Program-made: the position numbers and the translations under genes
Notes under the pieces: model-generated
What the model was told of the DNA's origin: nothing
What the model saw: only the letters and a program-made list of their open reading frames with translations
Databases searched by the model: none
Origin: CAWCUZ01 sp963798795
Lineage (GTDB): Bacteria; Acidobacteriota; Vicinamibacteria; Vicinamibacterales; SCN-69-37
NCBI GenBank assembly: GCA_963798795.1
Contig: CAWCUZ010000001.1
Span: 434,001 to 498,000 of the forward strand
Direction: 5' to 3'
Length of the DNA stretch: 64,000 nt
Shown here: positions 27,509-36,298 of the stretch, in pieces
Position numbering within the stretch: the first letter of the stretch is position 1
How the letters are laid out: every line of letters starts with the position of its first letter

Positions 27509-28540
27509 GTGCGCATCGACTGTTCCGCGCCCACGCGGATCGATCTCGCCGGCGGCACGTACGACATCTGGCCGCTGTACCTGTTGCACGAACACGCGCA
27601 GACCATCAACGCCGCCATCAGCCTGCGCGCGCGGTGCGCCATCTCCTCCCGGCGCGACTATCGCGTCGTGCTCGCCTCGGACGACACGGGCGAGCGCGTC
27701 GAAGCCGCGTCACCCGAGAAGCTCGGCCTCGACCGCCTCCCGCTGGTCGTGCGCCTGGTCCGCTTCTTCGGCGCACGCGGCCTCGAGGTCCGGACCGAAT
27801 CCGGCTCGCCCGTCGGCGCCGGCATCGGCGGTTCCTCCGCGATGGCCATCGCGGTGTCGGCCGGCCTGGCGGCCTGGACCGGCCGCTCGCTCAGCGACGA
27901 CGAGCTCCTGACGCTGGCGATGAACATCGAAGCACAGGTGATTCGCGTGCCGACCGGCGTGCAGGACTACCGGCCGGCGCTCTATGGCGGCGTGTCGGCC
28001 ATCGAGCTTGGCCTGATGTCGGCGCGCCGGGTCGCGCTGACCGTGGACCCGGCCGAGCTCACGCGCCACCTCGTCCTCGCCTACACCGGCGCCTCGCGCA
28101 ACTCCGGCATCAACAACTGGGACGTGATGAAGCGCCGCATCGACGGCGACCCGCGCGTGGCGGCGGCTTTCGACGGCATCCGGGGGTGCGCCGAAGGCCT
28201 CCGCCTCGCGCTCGAGCGCGGCGACTGGTCGGCCGCCGCCGCCAACGTCGCGGCCGAGTGGGAGCATCGCAAGCAGCTTGCGCCTGGCGTGACGACGCCG
28301 GGCATCGACGACCTGCTGGCCCGCGCGCACCAGGCCGGCGCCCTGGCGGCCAAGGTCTGCGGCGCCGGCGGCGGCGGCTGCCTGTTCTGTGTGATTCCGC
28401 CCGGTCGCCGCGACGAGGTGCAGCGCGCCCTGACGGACGGCGGCGCGCGCGTCCTGCCGTTCGCCGTCGAACCGGACGGCCTGCGACTCGACCGCGAGCA
28501 TGACGGCGAACCGGCACGCGGACACCATGCCGGCACCTGA
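27509..28540 (+). CDS. GHMP-family sugar kinase
   Basis: The 343-residue protein begins VRIDCSAPTRIDLAGGTYDI, the substrate-binding PTRIDLAGG motif. SPVGAGIGGSSAMAIAVSAG is the GHMP phosphate loop (GxGGSS), and AKVCGAGGGGCLFCVIPPG is motif 3. The closest named relatives I can recall are D-glycero-D-manno-heptose 7-phosphate kinases (HddA-like), but the substrate is not shown by the sequence. It diverges from the nagZ recycling operon with a shared -10, which hints at a sugar released during recycling; this is inference. The start is GTG with no Shine-Dalgarno. Confidence 0.8.
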   Translation: MRIDCSAPTRIDLAGGTYDIWPLYLLHEHAQTINAAISLRARCAISSRRDYRVVLASDDTGERVEAASPEKLGLDRLPLVVRLVRFFGARGLEVRTESGSPVGAGIGGSSAMAIAVSAGLAAWTGRSLSDDELLTLAMNIEAQVIRVPTGVQDYRPALYGGVSAIELGLMSARRVALTVDPAELTRHLVLAYTGASRNSGINNWDVMKRRIDGDPRVAAAFDGIRGCAEGLRLALERGDWSAAAANVAAEWEHRKQLAPGVTTPGIDDLLARAHQAGALAAKVCGAGGGGCLFCVIPPGRRDEVQRALTDGGARVLPFAVEPDGLRLDREHDGEPARGHHAGT

Positions 28541-28742
28541 TCGCGGCGCCCTCGCCCGGATTCGCCACCTCTACTTCAACACGACGCGCGCGAGCATCGA
28601 ACGCGACCTGAAGCAGGCCGTCGCGCTCTTCACGTCGCTGCCGACCGACCAGTCGCGGCAGGCCGCCGCGGTCTTCATGGACGGATTGTCGCAGATGCGA
28701 TCGGAGTGGGCGGCGGCGCGCACGCCGCGGCGGCACCGCTGA
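28527..28742 (+). CDS. Small hypothetical protein after the GHMP kinase
   Basis: The ATG at 28527 gives MPAPDRGALARIRHLYFNTT and about 71 residues; an upstream in-frame ATG at 28500 is possible. It overlaps the kinase 3' end by 14 bases, suggesting translational coupling. The sequence (ASIERDLKQAVALFTSLPTD, AAAVFMDGLSQMRSEW) looks helical and soluble. No family is recognised. Confidence 0.5.
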   Translation: MPAPDRGALARIRHLYFNTTRASIERDLKQAVALFTSLPTDQSRQAAAVFMDGLSQMRSEWAAARTPRRHR

Positions 28743-28782
28743 TCCGGATGGCACGTGGCCGCGCGGGCCGCGCGCTCCGACC

Positions 28783-29643
28783 TCACGACGCCGTGCCGTC
28801 GATCAGCGACCGGTAGTTGGCCAGCGTGATGGTGACGTAGCCCGGCCGCCCGGGTCCGCCGATCGGCCGGGCCTTCTCGCCGTTGATCCTCCACGTCACC
28901 ATGCCGCCGTTGCCGACCTGGAGGTACATCTCGCGCGTGGCCTGAAAGTCCTTGCTCGCTCCCGCCGAGAGGACCTCCTCGAAGATCACCCGGCTGTCGG
29001 ACGTTACGCGCACCCAGCACTCGCCCGTCACATCCAGGTGGACGGCCAGCGGAGCGACGGCCGGCGGCGCGCCCGGCTCCGGGCTGGCGGCGAGCTCGGA
29101 GGGTGGCTCCGCCCCGGCCGCCGTGGTCGCAGCACGTGTGTCGACCGGCGGGCCCGCGCCGAGCGGGGCCGGCGGCGGCCCGGATGTCGCCTCCGGTGAC
29201 TTCGCGGTCGCCGACGCGGCCGGCGGTTCGGCGCCGTCGTCCTGCGCCGGCCGGAACTGCCACCAGAGCACGAGGGCGACGAGCAGCACCAGCAGCGTGA
29301 TGCCGGCGATGCGGAGCACCAGCGCGGCCCGGCGCTGCCGCTCGAGGAACTGCCGGTCGTCTTCGGTGATTTCGGGCCGCGGACGCGCGCGGGCGGCCTG
29401 CAACTGACTCCGCTCGAGCTCCACGAGGAACTCGCGCACCGTCTCATCCGGGTCCAGCCCCACCTCGATCGCGTACTCGCGCACGAATGCGCGGCCGAAG
29501 ATGCCGCCCGGCAGCCGCGCAAAGTCGTCCCGCTCGAGCGCCTCCAGGACGAAGACGGAAATCTTCGTCGCCGTCGCGATCTGACGCAGCGCAATCCCCT
29601 GCTCCTCGCGGATCCGCTTGAGTCGTGGACCAAATTCCGGCAT
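28783..29643 (-). CDS. RodZ-like helix-turn-helix membrane protein (DUF4115)
   Basis: The 286-residue protein has an N-terminal Xre-type HTH (GPRLKRIREEQGIALRQIAT, then FVLEALERDDFARLPGGIFG and FVREYAIEVGLDPDETVREF), one membrane helix (RIAGITLLVLLVALVLWW, about residues 110-128), a Pro/Ala-rich periplasmic linker, and a beta domain ending with GKSF-like repeats (ASKDFQATREMYLQVGNGG). This is the RodZ plan: an MreB-linked cell-shape factor. It closes the ffh-rodZ gene run, 12 bases after thiE. Confidence 0.8.
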   Translation of the reverse strand: MPEFGPRLKRIREEQGIALRQIATATKISVFVLEALERDDFARLPGGIFGRAFVREYAIEVGLDPDETVREFLVELERSQLQAARARPRPEITEDDRQFLERQRRAALVLRIAGITLLVLLVALVLWWQFRPAQDDGAEPPAASATAKSPEATSGPPPAPLGAGPPVDTRAATTAAGAEPPSELAASPEPGAPPAVAPLAVHLDVTGECWVRVTSDSRVIFEEVLSAGASKDFQATREMYLQVGNGGMVTWRINGEKARPIGGPGRPGYVTITLANYRSLIDGTAS

Positions 29644-29655
29644 CGGATGGGATGG

Positions 29656-30348
29656 CTACTCTAGATGACGCGTCGGAGACCGGTCAAACACGTCGCGCAG
29701 TTCGGCGGCGGCGTGGCGAATGCCGAGCGCGCCCGGCGCGCGGCGCGGCGGCAGAAACAGGCCGAGCGCCGCCACGCCTGCGGCGCCGACTTCGGCGCAC
29801 TGGCGAGCCGTGGACGGGGTGATGCCCCCAATCGCGAGCACGGGCACCGGGGCGGACGCTATCGCGGCACGGAGCCGGTCCAGTCCCTGAACCGGCACCG
29901 AGTTCCCTTTCGAACGGCTCGGGAAGACGGTTCCGAACAGGACGTAGTCCGCCCGAGTTTCGCCGGCCGCCTCGGCGGGGCTGTGGACCGAACGTCCGGC
30001 GAGCGCCAGGCCCGGAAAAGCATCCCGGACGACGCGCGTGGGCGGACTGTCGCTGCGCAGATGGACACCCTGGCATCCCGAAGCCAGAGCGACATCGACC
30101 CGGTCGTTGATCAGCACACGCGTCCTCCGGGTCGCCGCCGCGCGCTGCGCCAGGCTCGCCGCGACGCCGGCCATCGCGCGCGCCGGGAGGTCGCGCTCGC
30201 GCAGCTGAATCAGATCGATTCCCGCGTCGAAGGCCTCGTCGAGCCAGCAGGCCAGCGCCGTCAGTTCATCACGGAGCGTGCGGGCCTCGGGTGCCACCTG
30301 CCGCCGGTCGGTCACGAGGCAGAGGCACGGCACGGTCAGCGGGCTCAC
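29656..30348 (-). CDS. thiE: Thiamine-phosphate synthase family protein (ThiE/TenI)
   Basis: ThiE couples HMP-PP and thiazole phosphate. The GTG at 30348 overlaps the stop of the upstream ORF (GTGA) and gives VSPLTVPCLCLVTDRRQVAP. IDLIQLRERDLPARAMAGVA (the QLRERDL motif), RVLINDRVDVALASGCQGVH (INDR..VA) and VLFGTVFPSRSKGNSVPVQG (GT.F.S.SK) are ThiE/TenI signatures. TenI-type aminotautomerases share them, so ThiE is likely but not proven. No other thi gene is in the window. Confidence 0.8.
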   Translation of the reverse strand: MSPLTVPCLCLVTDRRQVAPEARTLRDELTALACWLDEAFDAGIDLIQLRERDLPARAMAGVAASLAQRAAATRRTRVLINDRVDVALASGCQGVHLRSDSPPTRVVRDAFPGLALAGRSVHSPAEAAGETRADYVLFGTVFPSRSKGNSVPVQGLDRLRAAIASAPVPVLAIGGITPSTARQCAEVGAAGVAALGLFLPPRRAPGALGIRHAAAELRDVFDRSPTRHLE

Positions 30349-30620
30349 GGCGTCCCAGGGCCCCGGTCGACCGCATCGGCCTCGACGGCGTGCCGCGCGA
30401 AGATGGCGCCGGTGAGGTCGCGCAGGCCGGCCAGCGTCGTCACCAGGCCGACGCCGGACACGCCGCCCCGCACGAACGGATTGGCCATGGCCTCCTGCAG
30501 CCACGGCCAGGCCGCCGCGAAGGCGTTCCGGTCCCAGAGCGCCGTCCAGGGCACCACGACCAGCAGGAGACCGGCTTCGATCAGGTACGCGGCGACAAGA
30601 AGACGGCTGACGAAGGTGAT
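30345..30620 (-). CDS. Small membrane protein between rnhB and thiE (start uncertain)
   Basis: After the rnhB TGA the same frame stays open for 97 codons to a TGA at 30345. It encodes SRLLVAAYLIEAGLLLVVVP (membrane helix), a middle part (FAAAWPWLQEAMANPFVRGG) and a second hydrophobic stretch (VSGVGLVTTLAGL). The only ATG/GTG/TTG is GTG at 30557, which would cut off the first helix. A CAGGAG sits six bases before an ATC codon at 30620, so an ATC start or a base error is possible. The stop overlaps thiE. No family is named. Confidence 0.5.
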   Translation of the reverse strand: MTFVSRLLVAAYLIEAGLLLVVVPWTALWDRNAFAAAWPWLQEAMANPFVRGGVSGVGLVTTLAGLRDLTGAIFARHAVEADAVDRGPGTP

Positions 30621-30638
30621 GGTGTGCTCCTGGCGGGT

Positions 30639-31265
30639 TCAGTCGTGAATCGTATCAAAGAGGGTGGGCGGCCTGAACGTCCGGCGGTGGGCCGCCGAGT
30701 ACCCGAACCGGGCCACCGCATCCAGATGCTCGCGCGTGGCGTAGCCCTTGTGCCGGTCGAAGCCGTAGCGCGGGTCGCGCCCGTGCAGGTCGCACATGAG
30801 CCGGTCCCGCGTGACCTTCGCCAGAATCGAGGCGGCCGCAATCGACGTGGCCCGGCGGTCGCCGCCGACGACCGCCCGCTGCGCCATCGGCAGGTCCGGG
30901 ATGCGGAAGCCGTCGACGAGCACGAACCCGGGCAGCGGGACCAACGCGCCGATGGCGCGGCGCATCGCCTCGAACGAGGCGCGATGGATGTTCAGCCGGT
31001 CGATCTCGTCCGGCTCCACGACGGCGACGGCCCAACCCACTGCCGCGCGCGCGATCGGCTCGAACAGGCGCTCCCGATCGGCCGGCGTCAGGACCTTCGA
31101 ATCCGCGATGCCCGGCACGTACTGAGTGGGGTCGAGCACGACCGCGCCGGCCACCACCGGCCCGGCCAGGCATCCGCGGCCGACTTCGTCGACGCCGGCG
31201 ACGTGGACGAACCCGAGCCGCCGGATCGCGTTCTCCAACGTGCGGGACGCGCGGGGCCGCGTCAT
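30639..31265 (-). CDS. rnhB: Ribonuclease HII
   Basis: RNase HII removes ribonucleotides from DNA. The 208-residue protein contains VAGVDEVGRGCLAGPVVAGA with the catalytic Asp-Glu pair, IADSKVLTPADRERLFEPI, ATSIAAASILAKVTRDRLMC and RYGFDRHKGYATREHLDAVA. These are all the family blocks, and the length is typical. It lies in the usual trmD-rplS-rnhB order, 16 bases after rplS. The frame is intact. Confidence 0.95.
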   Translation of the reverse strand: MTRPRASRTLENAIRRLGFVHVAGVDEVGRGCLAGPVVAGAVVLDPTQYVPGIADSKVLTPADRERLFEPIARAAVGWAVAVVEPDEIDRLNIHRASFEAMRRAIGALVPLPGFVLVDGFRIPDLPMAQRAVVGGDRRATSIAAASILAKVTRDRLMCDLHGRDPRYGFDRHKGYATREHLDAVARFGYSAAHRRTFRPPTLFDTIHD

Positions 31266-31281
31266 CGCTGTGCCCGCGACG

Positions 31282-31629
<348 letters not shown>

Positions 31630-31640
31630 GACCAACTCCT

Positions 31641-32432
31641 TCACTCGGCGGGCCGTCCCGGGCCCGATGGCTCTCTCGATGCGTCCTCCCGGCCCAGCCG
31701 TTCGCCAGTCCGGGCCGTCGCGAGCGTTCGCCGCTCGTCGTCGCTCAACTCCGCGCGGTCCAGCAGATCGGGCCGCCGGGCGGCGGTCCGCCGCAGGCGC
31801 TCACCGCGCCGCCAGGCCTCGATCGCCCCGTGGTGCCCGGAGGTCAACACCTCCGGCACCGCCATTCCGCGGAACACGGCGGGACGGGTGTAGTGCGGGT
31901 GATCGAGCACTCCCCGCACGAAGGAGTCGGCCGCGACCGACGCCTCGTCGCCGACGACGCCGGGCACCTGCCTCACGACCGCGTCGACCAGCACGAGCGC
32001 CGGCAGTTCTCCGCCGGTCAGCACGTAGTCGCCGATCGAGATCTCGTCGGTGACGAGCGCCTCGCTCACGCGCTCGTCGACCCCTTCGTACCGTCCGCAA
32101 ATCACGACCAGCCGCTCGAGCCGGCTGAGCCGCCGCGCCGCGGCGTCGTCGAACCGGCGCCCCTGCGGCGTCATCAGGATCACCGCCGAGGCCGGGCCGC
32201 GTTCGGCGGCAATCGCCTCCACGGCGCGAAACAGCGGCTCGGGCTTCATCACCATGCCCGGTCCGCCGCCGTACGGCACGTCGTCGACCACGCGGTGCCG
32301 GTCGTCGGTGTAGTCGCGCAGATCGCGCACCGCGACCTCCACGTCGCCGCGTCCGCGCGCGCGGCCGATCACGCCCTCCGCCAGCGCGGCCTCGACCATC
32401 CGCGGGAAGATCGTAATCACATCGACGGTCAT
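31641..32432 (-). CDS. trmD: tRNA (guanine-N1)-methyltransferase
   Basis: TrmD methylates G37 of tRNAs using SAM in a trefoil-knot fold. The 263-residue protein has DVITIFPRMVEAALAEGVIG, VVDDVPYGGGPGMVMKPEPL, VVICGRYEGVDERVSEALV and DEISIGDYVLTGGELPALVL, the knot and SAM-binding segments, and PHYTRPAVFRGMAVPEVLTS at the domain linker. Both ends overlap neighbours by four bases. Confidence 0.96.
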   Translation of the reverse strand: MTVDVITIFPRMVEAALAEGVIGRARGRGDVEVAVRDLRDYTDDRHRVVDDVPYGGGPGMVMKPEPLFRAVEAIAAERGPASAVILMTPQGRRFDDAAARRLSRLERLVVICGRYEGVDERVSEALVTDEISIGDYVLTGGELPALVLVDAVVRQVPGVVGDEASVAADSFVRGVLDHPHYTRPAVFRGMAVPEVLTSGHHGAIEAWRRGERLRRTAARRPDLLDRAELSDDERRTLATARTGERLGREDASREPSGPGRPAE

Positions 32433-33022
32433 CCGTGCTCCCGCGGCGGCTGCCCTCGACGACCCTGCGGCGCGTTGAGCTCCAGCAATCCGTCCGGCGG
32501 ATCGATCACGATGCGTCGGCCCGCGACGTCCACCTGCCTGCAGATCGCTTCTGCCAGCGGCACCAGCACTTCGCCCCGCTCGCCATTGACCACCAGGACC
32601 GGCGTGCCGGTGCTGGCGTCGACCCGCCTCACGACCCCGACGTCCAGCCCCCCGAGCGTTTCGACGCGACAGCCGGCCAGCTCATCTTCGTAATACGCCC
32701 CGGGGGCAAGGGATCGCCGCTCGCCTTCCGGGACCTTCAACTCGCGGCCGCGCATCGGCTCGGCGTCGTTCATCGACTGCACGACGTCGAGACCGATCAC
32801 CCAGCGTCCGCCGTGCGGCCGGCTGGCCGTCACCGTGGCCGTGCCGACCCGCCCGTCGACGAGCAGGAACAGCCTGGCGCCGACCCGGAACCGTTCGGCG
32901 CCGAAATCGGTTTCCGACGCCACCACCATCTGGCCGCGATGCCCGTGCGGCCGGACGATCCGGCCCACCGTCACCATCGCCTCCCAGGACGGGGCGGCCG
33001 CGTCCTCGGAGTGCGGGGTCAT
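32429..33022 (-). CDS. rimM: 16S rRNA processing factor RimM
   Basis: RimM assists maturation of the 30S head with S19. The ATG at 33022 gives MTPHSEDAAAPSWEAMVTVG, followed by the family GRIVRPHGHRGQMVVASETD, LKVPEGERRSLAPGAYYEDE and a PRC-barrel ending VPLAEAICRQVDVAGRRIVI. The Ala/Ser-rich first 15 residues are an extension. It overlaps trmD by four bases and lies about 34 bases after khpA. Confidence 0.9.
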   Translation of the reverse strand: MTPHSEDAAAPSWEAMVTVGRIVRPHGHRGQMVVASETDFGAERFRVGARLFLLVDGRVGTATVTASRPHGGRWVIGLDVVQSMNDAEPMRGRELKVPEGERRSLAPGAYYEDELAGCRVETLGGLDVGVVRRVDASTGTPVLVVNGERGEVLVPLAEAICRQVDVAGRRIVIDPPDGLLELNAPQGRRGQPPREHG

Positions 33023-33056
33023 GTCCCTGTCCCGAAACACCGGCGCATCCGGGAGC

Positions 33057-33302
33057 CTAGTATTCGTCGTGGAACTCGACCGACGTCCGCTGGCCGTCCA
33101 GGTCGCCGGCCGCAACCGCCAGCGCCCGCAGGGCCGCCGCCGTGCGGCCCTGCCGGCCGATGACCCGGCCGAGCTCGCCGGGCGCCATCGTCAGCTCGAT
33201 GACCGTCTGGCCGTGGCGTTCCACTTCGACGGCCTCGACCGCATCGGGATTCGCGGCCAACGTTCGGGCCACGACTTCGACGACGTCGCGAGCGCGGCTC
33301 AT
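33057..33302 (-). CDS. khpA: KH-domain RNA-binding protein KhpA
   Basis: This 81-residue protein has the single KH fold with the GxxG loop in GELGRVIGRQGRTAAALRAL. Placement between rpsP and rimM is the standard locus of KhpA (YlqC), an RNA chaperone that pairs with KhpB. Its start overlaps the rpsP stop by four bases. Confidence 0.9.
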   Translation of the reverse strand: MSRARDVVEVVARTLAANPDAVEAVEVERHGQTVIELTMAPGELGRVIGRQGRTAAALRALAVAAGDLDGQRTSVEFHDEY

Positions 33303-33589
33303 GCTTCCGCGGCGGGCTGACCGGCGGCTGCCGGTTCAGTCGCGGCCTCGGGTGGCGGCATCCGCGCCACGAGGGTCCGCACGGTGTCGGACGGCTTGGC
33401 GCCCTTCTCGATCCAGTACGCGAGCCGGTCGCGCTTGATGTTCACGGTCGCGGGCTGCGCCCGCGGGTCGTACTGCCCGAGCATCTCGACGAACCGGCCG
33501 TCGCGCGCCGACTTGCTCTCGGTGACCACGACCCTGAAAAACGCGCGGCCCTTCGCGCCCGCGCGCCGCAAACGAATCGACAGCATCAC
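33299..33589 (-). CDS. rpsP: 30S ribosomal protein S16
   Basis: LSIRLRRAGAKGRAFFRVVV, SARDGRFVEMLGQYDPRAQP and RDRLAYWIEKGAKPSDTVRT are S16 hallmarks. There are two consecutive Met codons; the second (33586) gives the family-like start MLSIRL and the first overlaps the ffh stop. A 20-residue Ala/Pro/Glu tail extends beyond the conserved part. Confidence 0.95.
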   Translation of the reverse strand: MMLSIRLRRAGAKGRAFFRVVVTESKSARDGRFVEMLGQYDPRAQPATVNIKRDRLAYWIEKGAKPSDTVRTLVARMPPPEAATEPAAAGQPAAEA

Positions 33590-34944
33590 ATCCTCCCACT
33601 CCGAATCATGCCCATCAGCCGCTGCCGCCCCTTGCGGCCGCCCCCCATGCCGCCGACCGCCTTCAGCATCTTGCGCATCTGCACGAATTGCTTCAGCAGC
33701 CGGTTGACCTCTTCCACGCTCGTGCCGCTGCCGCGCGCGATGCGCTTGCGGCGGCTCCCGTTGATCACCGCATGATTGCGGCGCTCCCCCGGCGTCATCG
33801 AATCGATGATGCCGCCGACGTGCCGCAACTGGCCCTCGTCGATCTGCTCGCGCTGGGCGTTGAGCTGCTTGACCGACCCGAACCCGGGCAGCATGCCCAG
33901 CACCTGCTCGAGCGGTCCCATCTTGCGGAGGGTTCGCAACTGGTCGCGGAAGTCGTCCAGCGTAAAGTCATCGAGCCGCGTCTTGCGTTCCAGCCGCTCG
34001 CGGCTCTCTTCGTCGATGGCCTCCTCGGCCCGTTCGATGAGCGACAGGACGTCGCCCATCCCGAGCAGCCGCGAGACCAGCCGGTCGGCGTGGAACGGCT
34101 CGAGGTCCTGCGGCCGCTCCCCCACCCCGACGAACGCAATCGGCACGCCGACGACGCCCACGACCGAGAGCGCCGCGCCGCCGCGCGCGTCGCCATCCAG
34201 CTTGGTCAGCACGACCCCGGTGACGCCGATCCGGTGGTTGAACTCGCCCGCGCTCCGGATGGCATCCTGTCCCGTCATGGCGTCGGCGACGTAGAGCAGA
34301 TCCGACGGCGCCACGGCCGCCTTGATCGCCTCGAGCTCCTTCATCAGCTCGTCGTCGACGTGCAGCCGTCCGGCCGTATCGACGATGAGCGTGTCGAATC
34401 CGAGATTGCGAACCGCCGCAACGGCACCTGTGGCGCGAGCCACCGGGTCGGCTTCGCCAGCCGGCTCGTGCGCCCGCACGCCGACCTGCTTCGCCAGGAC
34501 GGAGAGCTGTTCGAGGGCCGCGGGCCGGCGCACGTCGGTCGAGACGACCATCGGATGCCGTCCCTGCGACGTCAGCCACCGCGCCAGCTTGGCGGTCGTC
34601 GTCGTCTTGCCGGAGCCCTGCAGGCCGAGCATCAGCACGACGCGCGGCGCGCCCGGCGCCGGCGACAGTCCGCCCGGAGCGTCGCCGAAGAGCGCCAGCA
34701 TCTCGTCGCGCACGATGCGGATCACGTGCTGGTCGGGCGTCAGGCTCTTGAGCACTTCGTCGCCGACCGCCCTGGCCCGCACCCGGTCGATGAAGGCCTT
34801 CACCACGCGGAAGTTGACATCCGCTTCGAGCAGCGCGAGACGGATCTCCCGAAGGGCGGCGTCGACCATCTCCTCGGTCAGACGGGGCTGGCCCCGGAGC
34901 GACCGGAAAACGTCCTGCAGACGGGTGCTGAGCGACTCGAGCAT
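33586..34944 (-). CDS. ffh: Signal recognition particle GTPase Ffh
   Basis: Ffh binds signal peptides and 4.5S RNA. The 452-residue protein has the N domain, G domain motifs VVLMLGLQGSGKTTTTAKLA, STDVRRPAALEQLSVLAKQV, DTLIVDTAGRLHVDDELMKE and VVLTKLDGDARGGAALSVVG, and an M domain with MGPLEQVLGMLPG and the RNA-binding SRRKRIARGSGTSVEEVNRL. It ends in a Gly/Met-rich tail. It starts the ffh-rpsP-khpA-rimM-trmD-rplS-rnhB run. The partner ftsY lies 3 kb away on the same strand. Confidence 0.96.
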   Translation of the reverse strand: MLESLSTRLQDVFRSLRGQPRLTEEMVDAALREIRLALLEADVNFRVVKAFIDRVRARAVGDEVLKSLTPDQHVIRIVRDEMLALFGDAPGGLSPAPGAPRVVLMLGLQGSGKTTTTAKLARWLTSQGRHPMVVSTDVRRPAALEQLSVLAKQVGVRAHEPAGEADPVARATGAVAAVRNLGFDTLIVDTAGRLHVDDELMKELEAIKAAVAPSDLLYVADAMTGQDAIRSAGEFNHRIGVTGVVLTKLDGDARGGAALSVVGVVGVPIAFVGVGERPQDLEPFHADRLVSRLLGMGDVLSLIERAEEAIDEESRERLERKTRLDDFTLDDFRDQLRTLRKMGPLEQVLGMLPGFGSVKQLNAQREQIDEGQLRHVGGIIDSMTPGERRNHAVINGSRRKRIARGSGTSVEEVNRLLKQFVQMRKMLKAVGGMGGGRKGRQRLMGMIRSGRM

Positions 34945-35052
34945 GGTCGTGCCGTGGGGCCTTGTCCGGCTAACCGGCTCAGGCGCAAATGGTTATCGTA
35001 ACACGAGGCGGCCGGCTCGGCGCCGGGTGGGGCCCGACCCCGCAGGCGGGAC
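34945..35052. other. Intergenic region ribBA / ffh
   Basis: About 108 bases hold the 3' end of the ribBA transcript and the ffh upstream region. GC-rich inverted sequences near 35010-35045 could form a terminator, and a TACGAT-like hexamer on the minus strand near 35000 could be the ffh -10. Neither is strong. Confidence 0.35.
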
Positions 35053-36297
35053 TCACACCGACGACAGCGTATGGCCGAGCTTGTCCTTCTTGGTCTTCAG
35101 ATACCGGCGCGTGAACTCGCTCGCCGGGTGCACCTCGAGCGGCAGCGACGCCACGACCGAGAGGCCGTAGCCCTCCAGGCCGACGAACTTGCGCGGGTTG
35201 TTCGTCAGCAGGCGCATCGTCTTCACCCCGAGGTCGCGCAGGATCTGGGCGCCGATGCCGTAGTCGCGCTGGTCGGCCTTGAACCCGAGCCGCTCGTTGG
35301 CCTCGACCGTGTCGAGCCCCTGATCCTGCAGCTCGTACGCCCGCAGCTTGTTGCCCAGGCCGATGCCGCGCCCCTCCTGGTGGAGATACAGGAGCACGCC
35401 GCGGTCTTCCTGGGCGATGCGGGTCATCGCGGCATCCAGTTGGGCGCCGCAGTCGCAGCGCGTGGAGTGGAAGACGTCCCCGGTCAGGCACTTGGAGTGC
35501 ACGCGCACCATGACGTCCTGGCCATTGCCCATCTCGCCGCGGACCAGCGCCACGTGCGTCTCGCCGTCGATGAGGCTGTCGTATCCGTAAATCGTAAACA
35601 CCCCGTGCGCGGTCGGCAGCGACGCGCGGGCCACCCGGCGGACCAGGCTCTCGGTGCGCATGCGGTGGCGGATCAGGTCCTCGATCGTGATGACGAGCAG
35701 CTTGTGCTTGCGCGCGAACCGGCGCAGCTCCGGCACGCGCGCCATCGTGCCGTCCTCGTTCATGATCTCGCAGATGACGCCGGCGGGCGCGAGGCCCGCG
35801 ATGCGCGCCAGGTCGACCGCCGCCTCCGTGTGCCCCGCCCGCACGAGCACGCCGCCCGTGCGCGCGCGCAGCGGAAACACGTGCCCGGGCCGCGCCAGGT
35901 CGGCGGGCCGCGTCTCATCGGCGACGACCGCCCTGATCGTCGACGCGCGGTCTGCCGCGGATACGCCGGTCGAGGTGCCTGCCTTCGCGTCGATCGAGGT
36001 GCACATCGCGGTTTCGCGCCGCGAGGAGTTCGACGCGACTTCGAGCGGGATCTCGAGCTGGTCGAGCCGCTCGGGCGTCATGGCCAGACAGACCAGTCCC
36101 CTCCCCCGCTTGACCATGAAGTTGATGGCTTCGGGCGTCACCATCGACGCGGCCATCGTCAGGTCGCCTTCGTTCTCGCGGTCCTCGTCGTCGACGACGA
36201 CGATCATCTGGCCGCTGCGAATGGCGTCGATGGCCGATTCAATCGTCGCGAACGGCGAGCGCGCGGAACCCTTGGCCAGATGCAGGCGGTTGCCCAT
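35053..36297 (-). CDS. ribBA: Bifunctional DHBP synthase / GTP cyclohydrolase II
   Basis: The protein makes both precursors of riboflavin. The ATG at 36297 gives MGNRLHLAKGSARSPFATIE. The RibB half has MIVVVDDEDRENEGDLTMAA and GLVCLAMTPERLDQLEIPL. The RibA half has VHSKCLTGDVFHSTRCDCGA (the three zinc cysteines), LLYLHQEGRGIGLGNKLRAY and RDYGIGAQILRDLGVKTMRL. About 414 residues. Last gene of the ten-gene run; it starts one base after the ribE stop. Confidence 0.95.
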   Translation of the reverse strand: MGNRLHLAKGSARSPFATIESAIDAIRSGQMIVVVDDEDRENEGDLTMAASMVTPEAINFMVKRGRGLVCLAMTPERLDQLEIPLEVASNSSRRETAMCTSIDAKAGTSTGVSAADRASTIRAVVADETRPADLARPGHVFPLRARTGGVLVRAGHTEAAVDLARIAGLAPAGVICEIMNEDGTMARVPELRRFARKHKLLVITIEDLIRHRMRTESLVRRVARASLPTAHGVFTIYGYDSLIDGETHVALVRGEMGNGQDVMVRVHSKCLTGDVFHSTRCDCGAQLDAAMTRIAQEDRGVLLYLHQEGRGIGLGNKLRAYELQDQGLDTVEANERLGFKADQRDYGIGAQILRDLGVKTMRLLTNNPRKFVGLEGYGLSVVASLPLEVHPASEFTRRYLKTKKDKLGHTLSSV

Positions 36298-36298
36298 C

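Noticed and set aside
30560..30641. SECIS element after the rnhB TGA
   Set aside because: Only very short pairings could be found in the 60 bases after the TGA, and a Shine-Dalgarno for a separate ORF explains the sequence better.
35005..35050. FMN riboswitch or structured RNA near the rib genes
   Set aside because: The region is downstream of ribBA and shows only GC-rich short dyads. The upstream side of ribD lies inside ftsY, so no leader is available.
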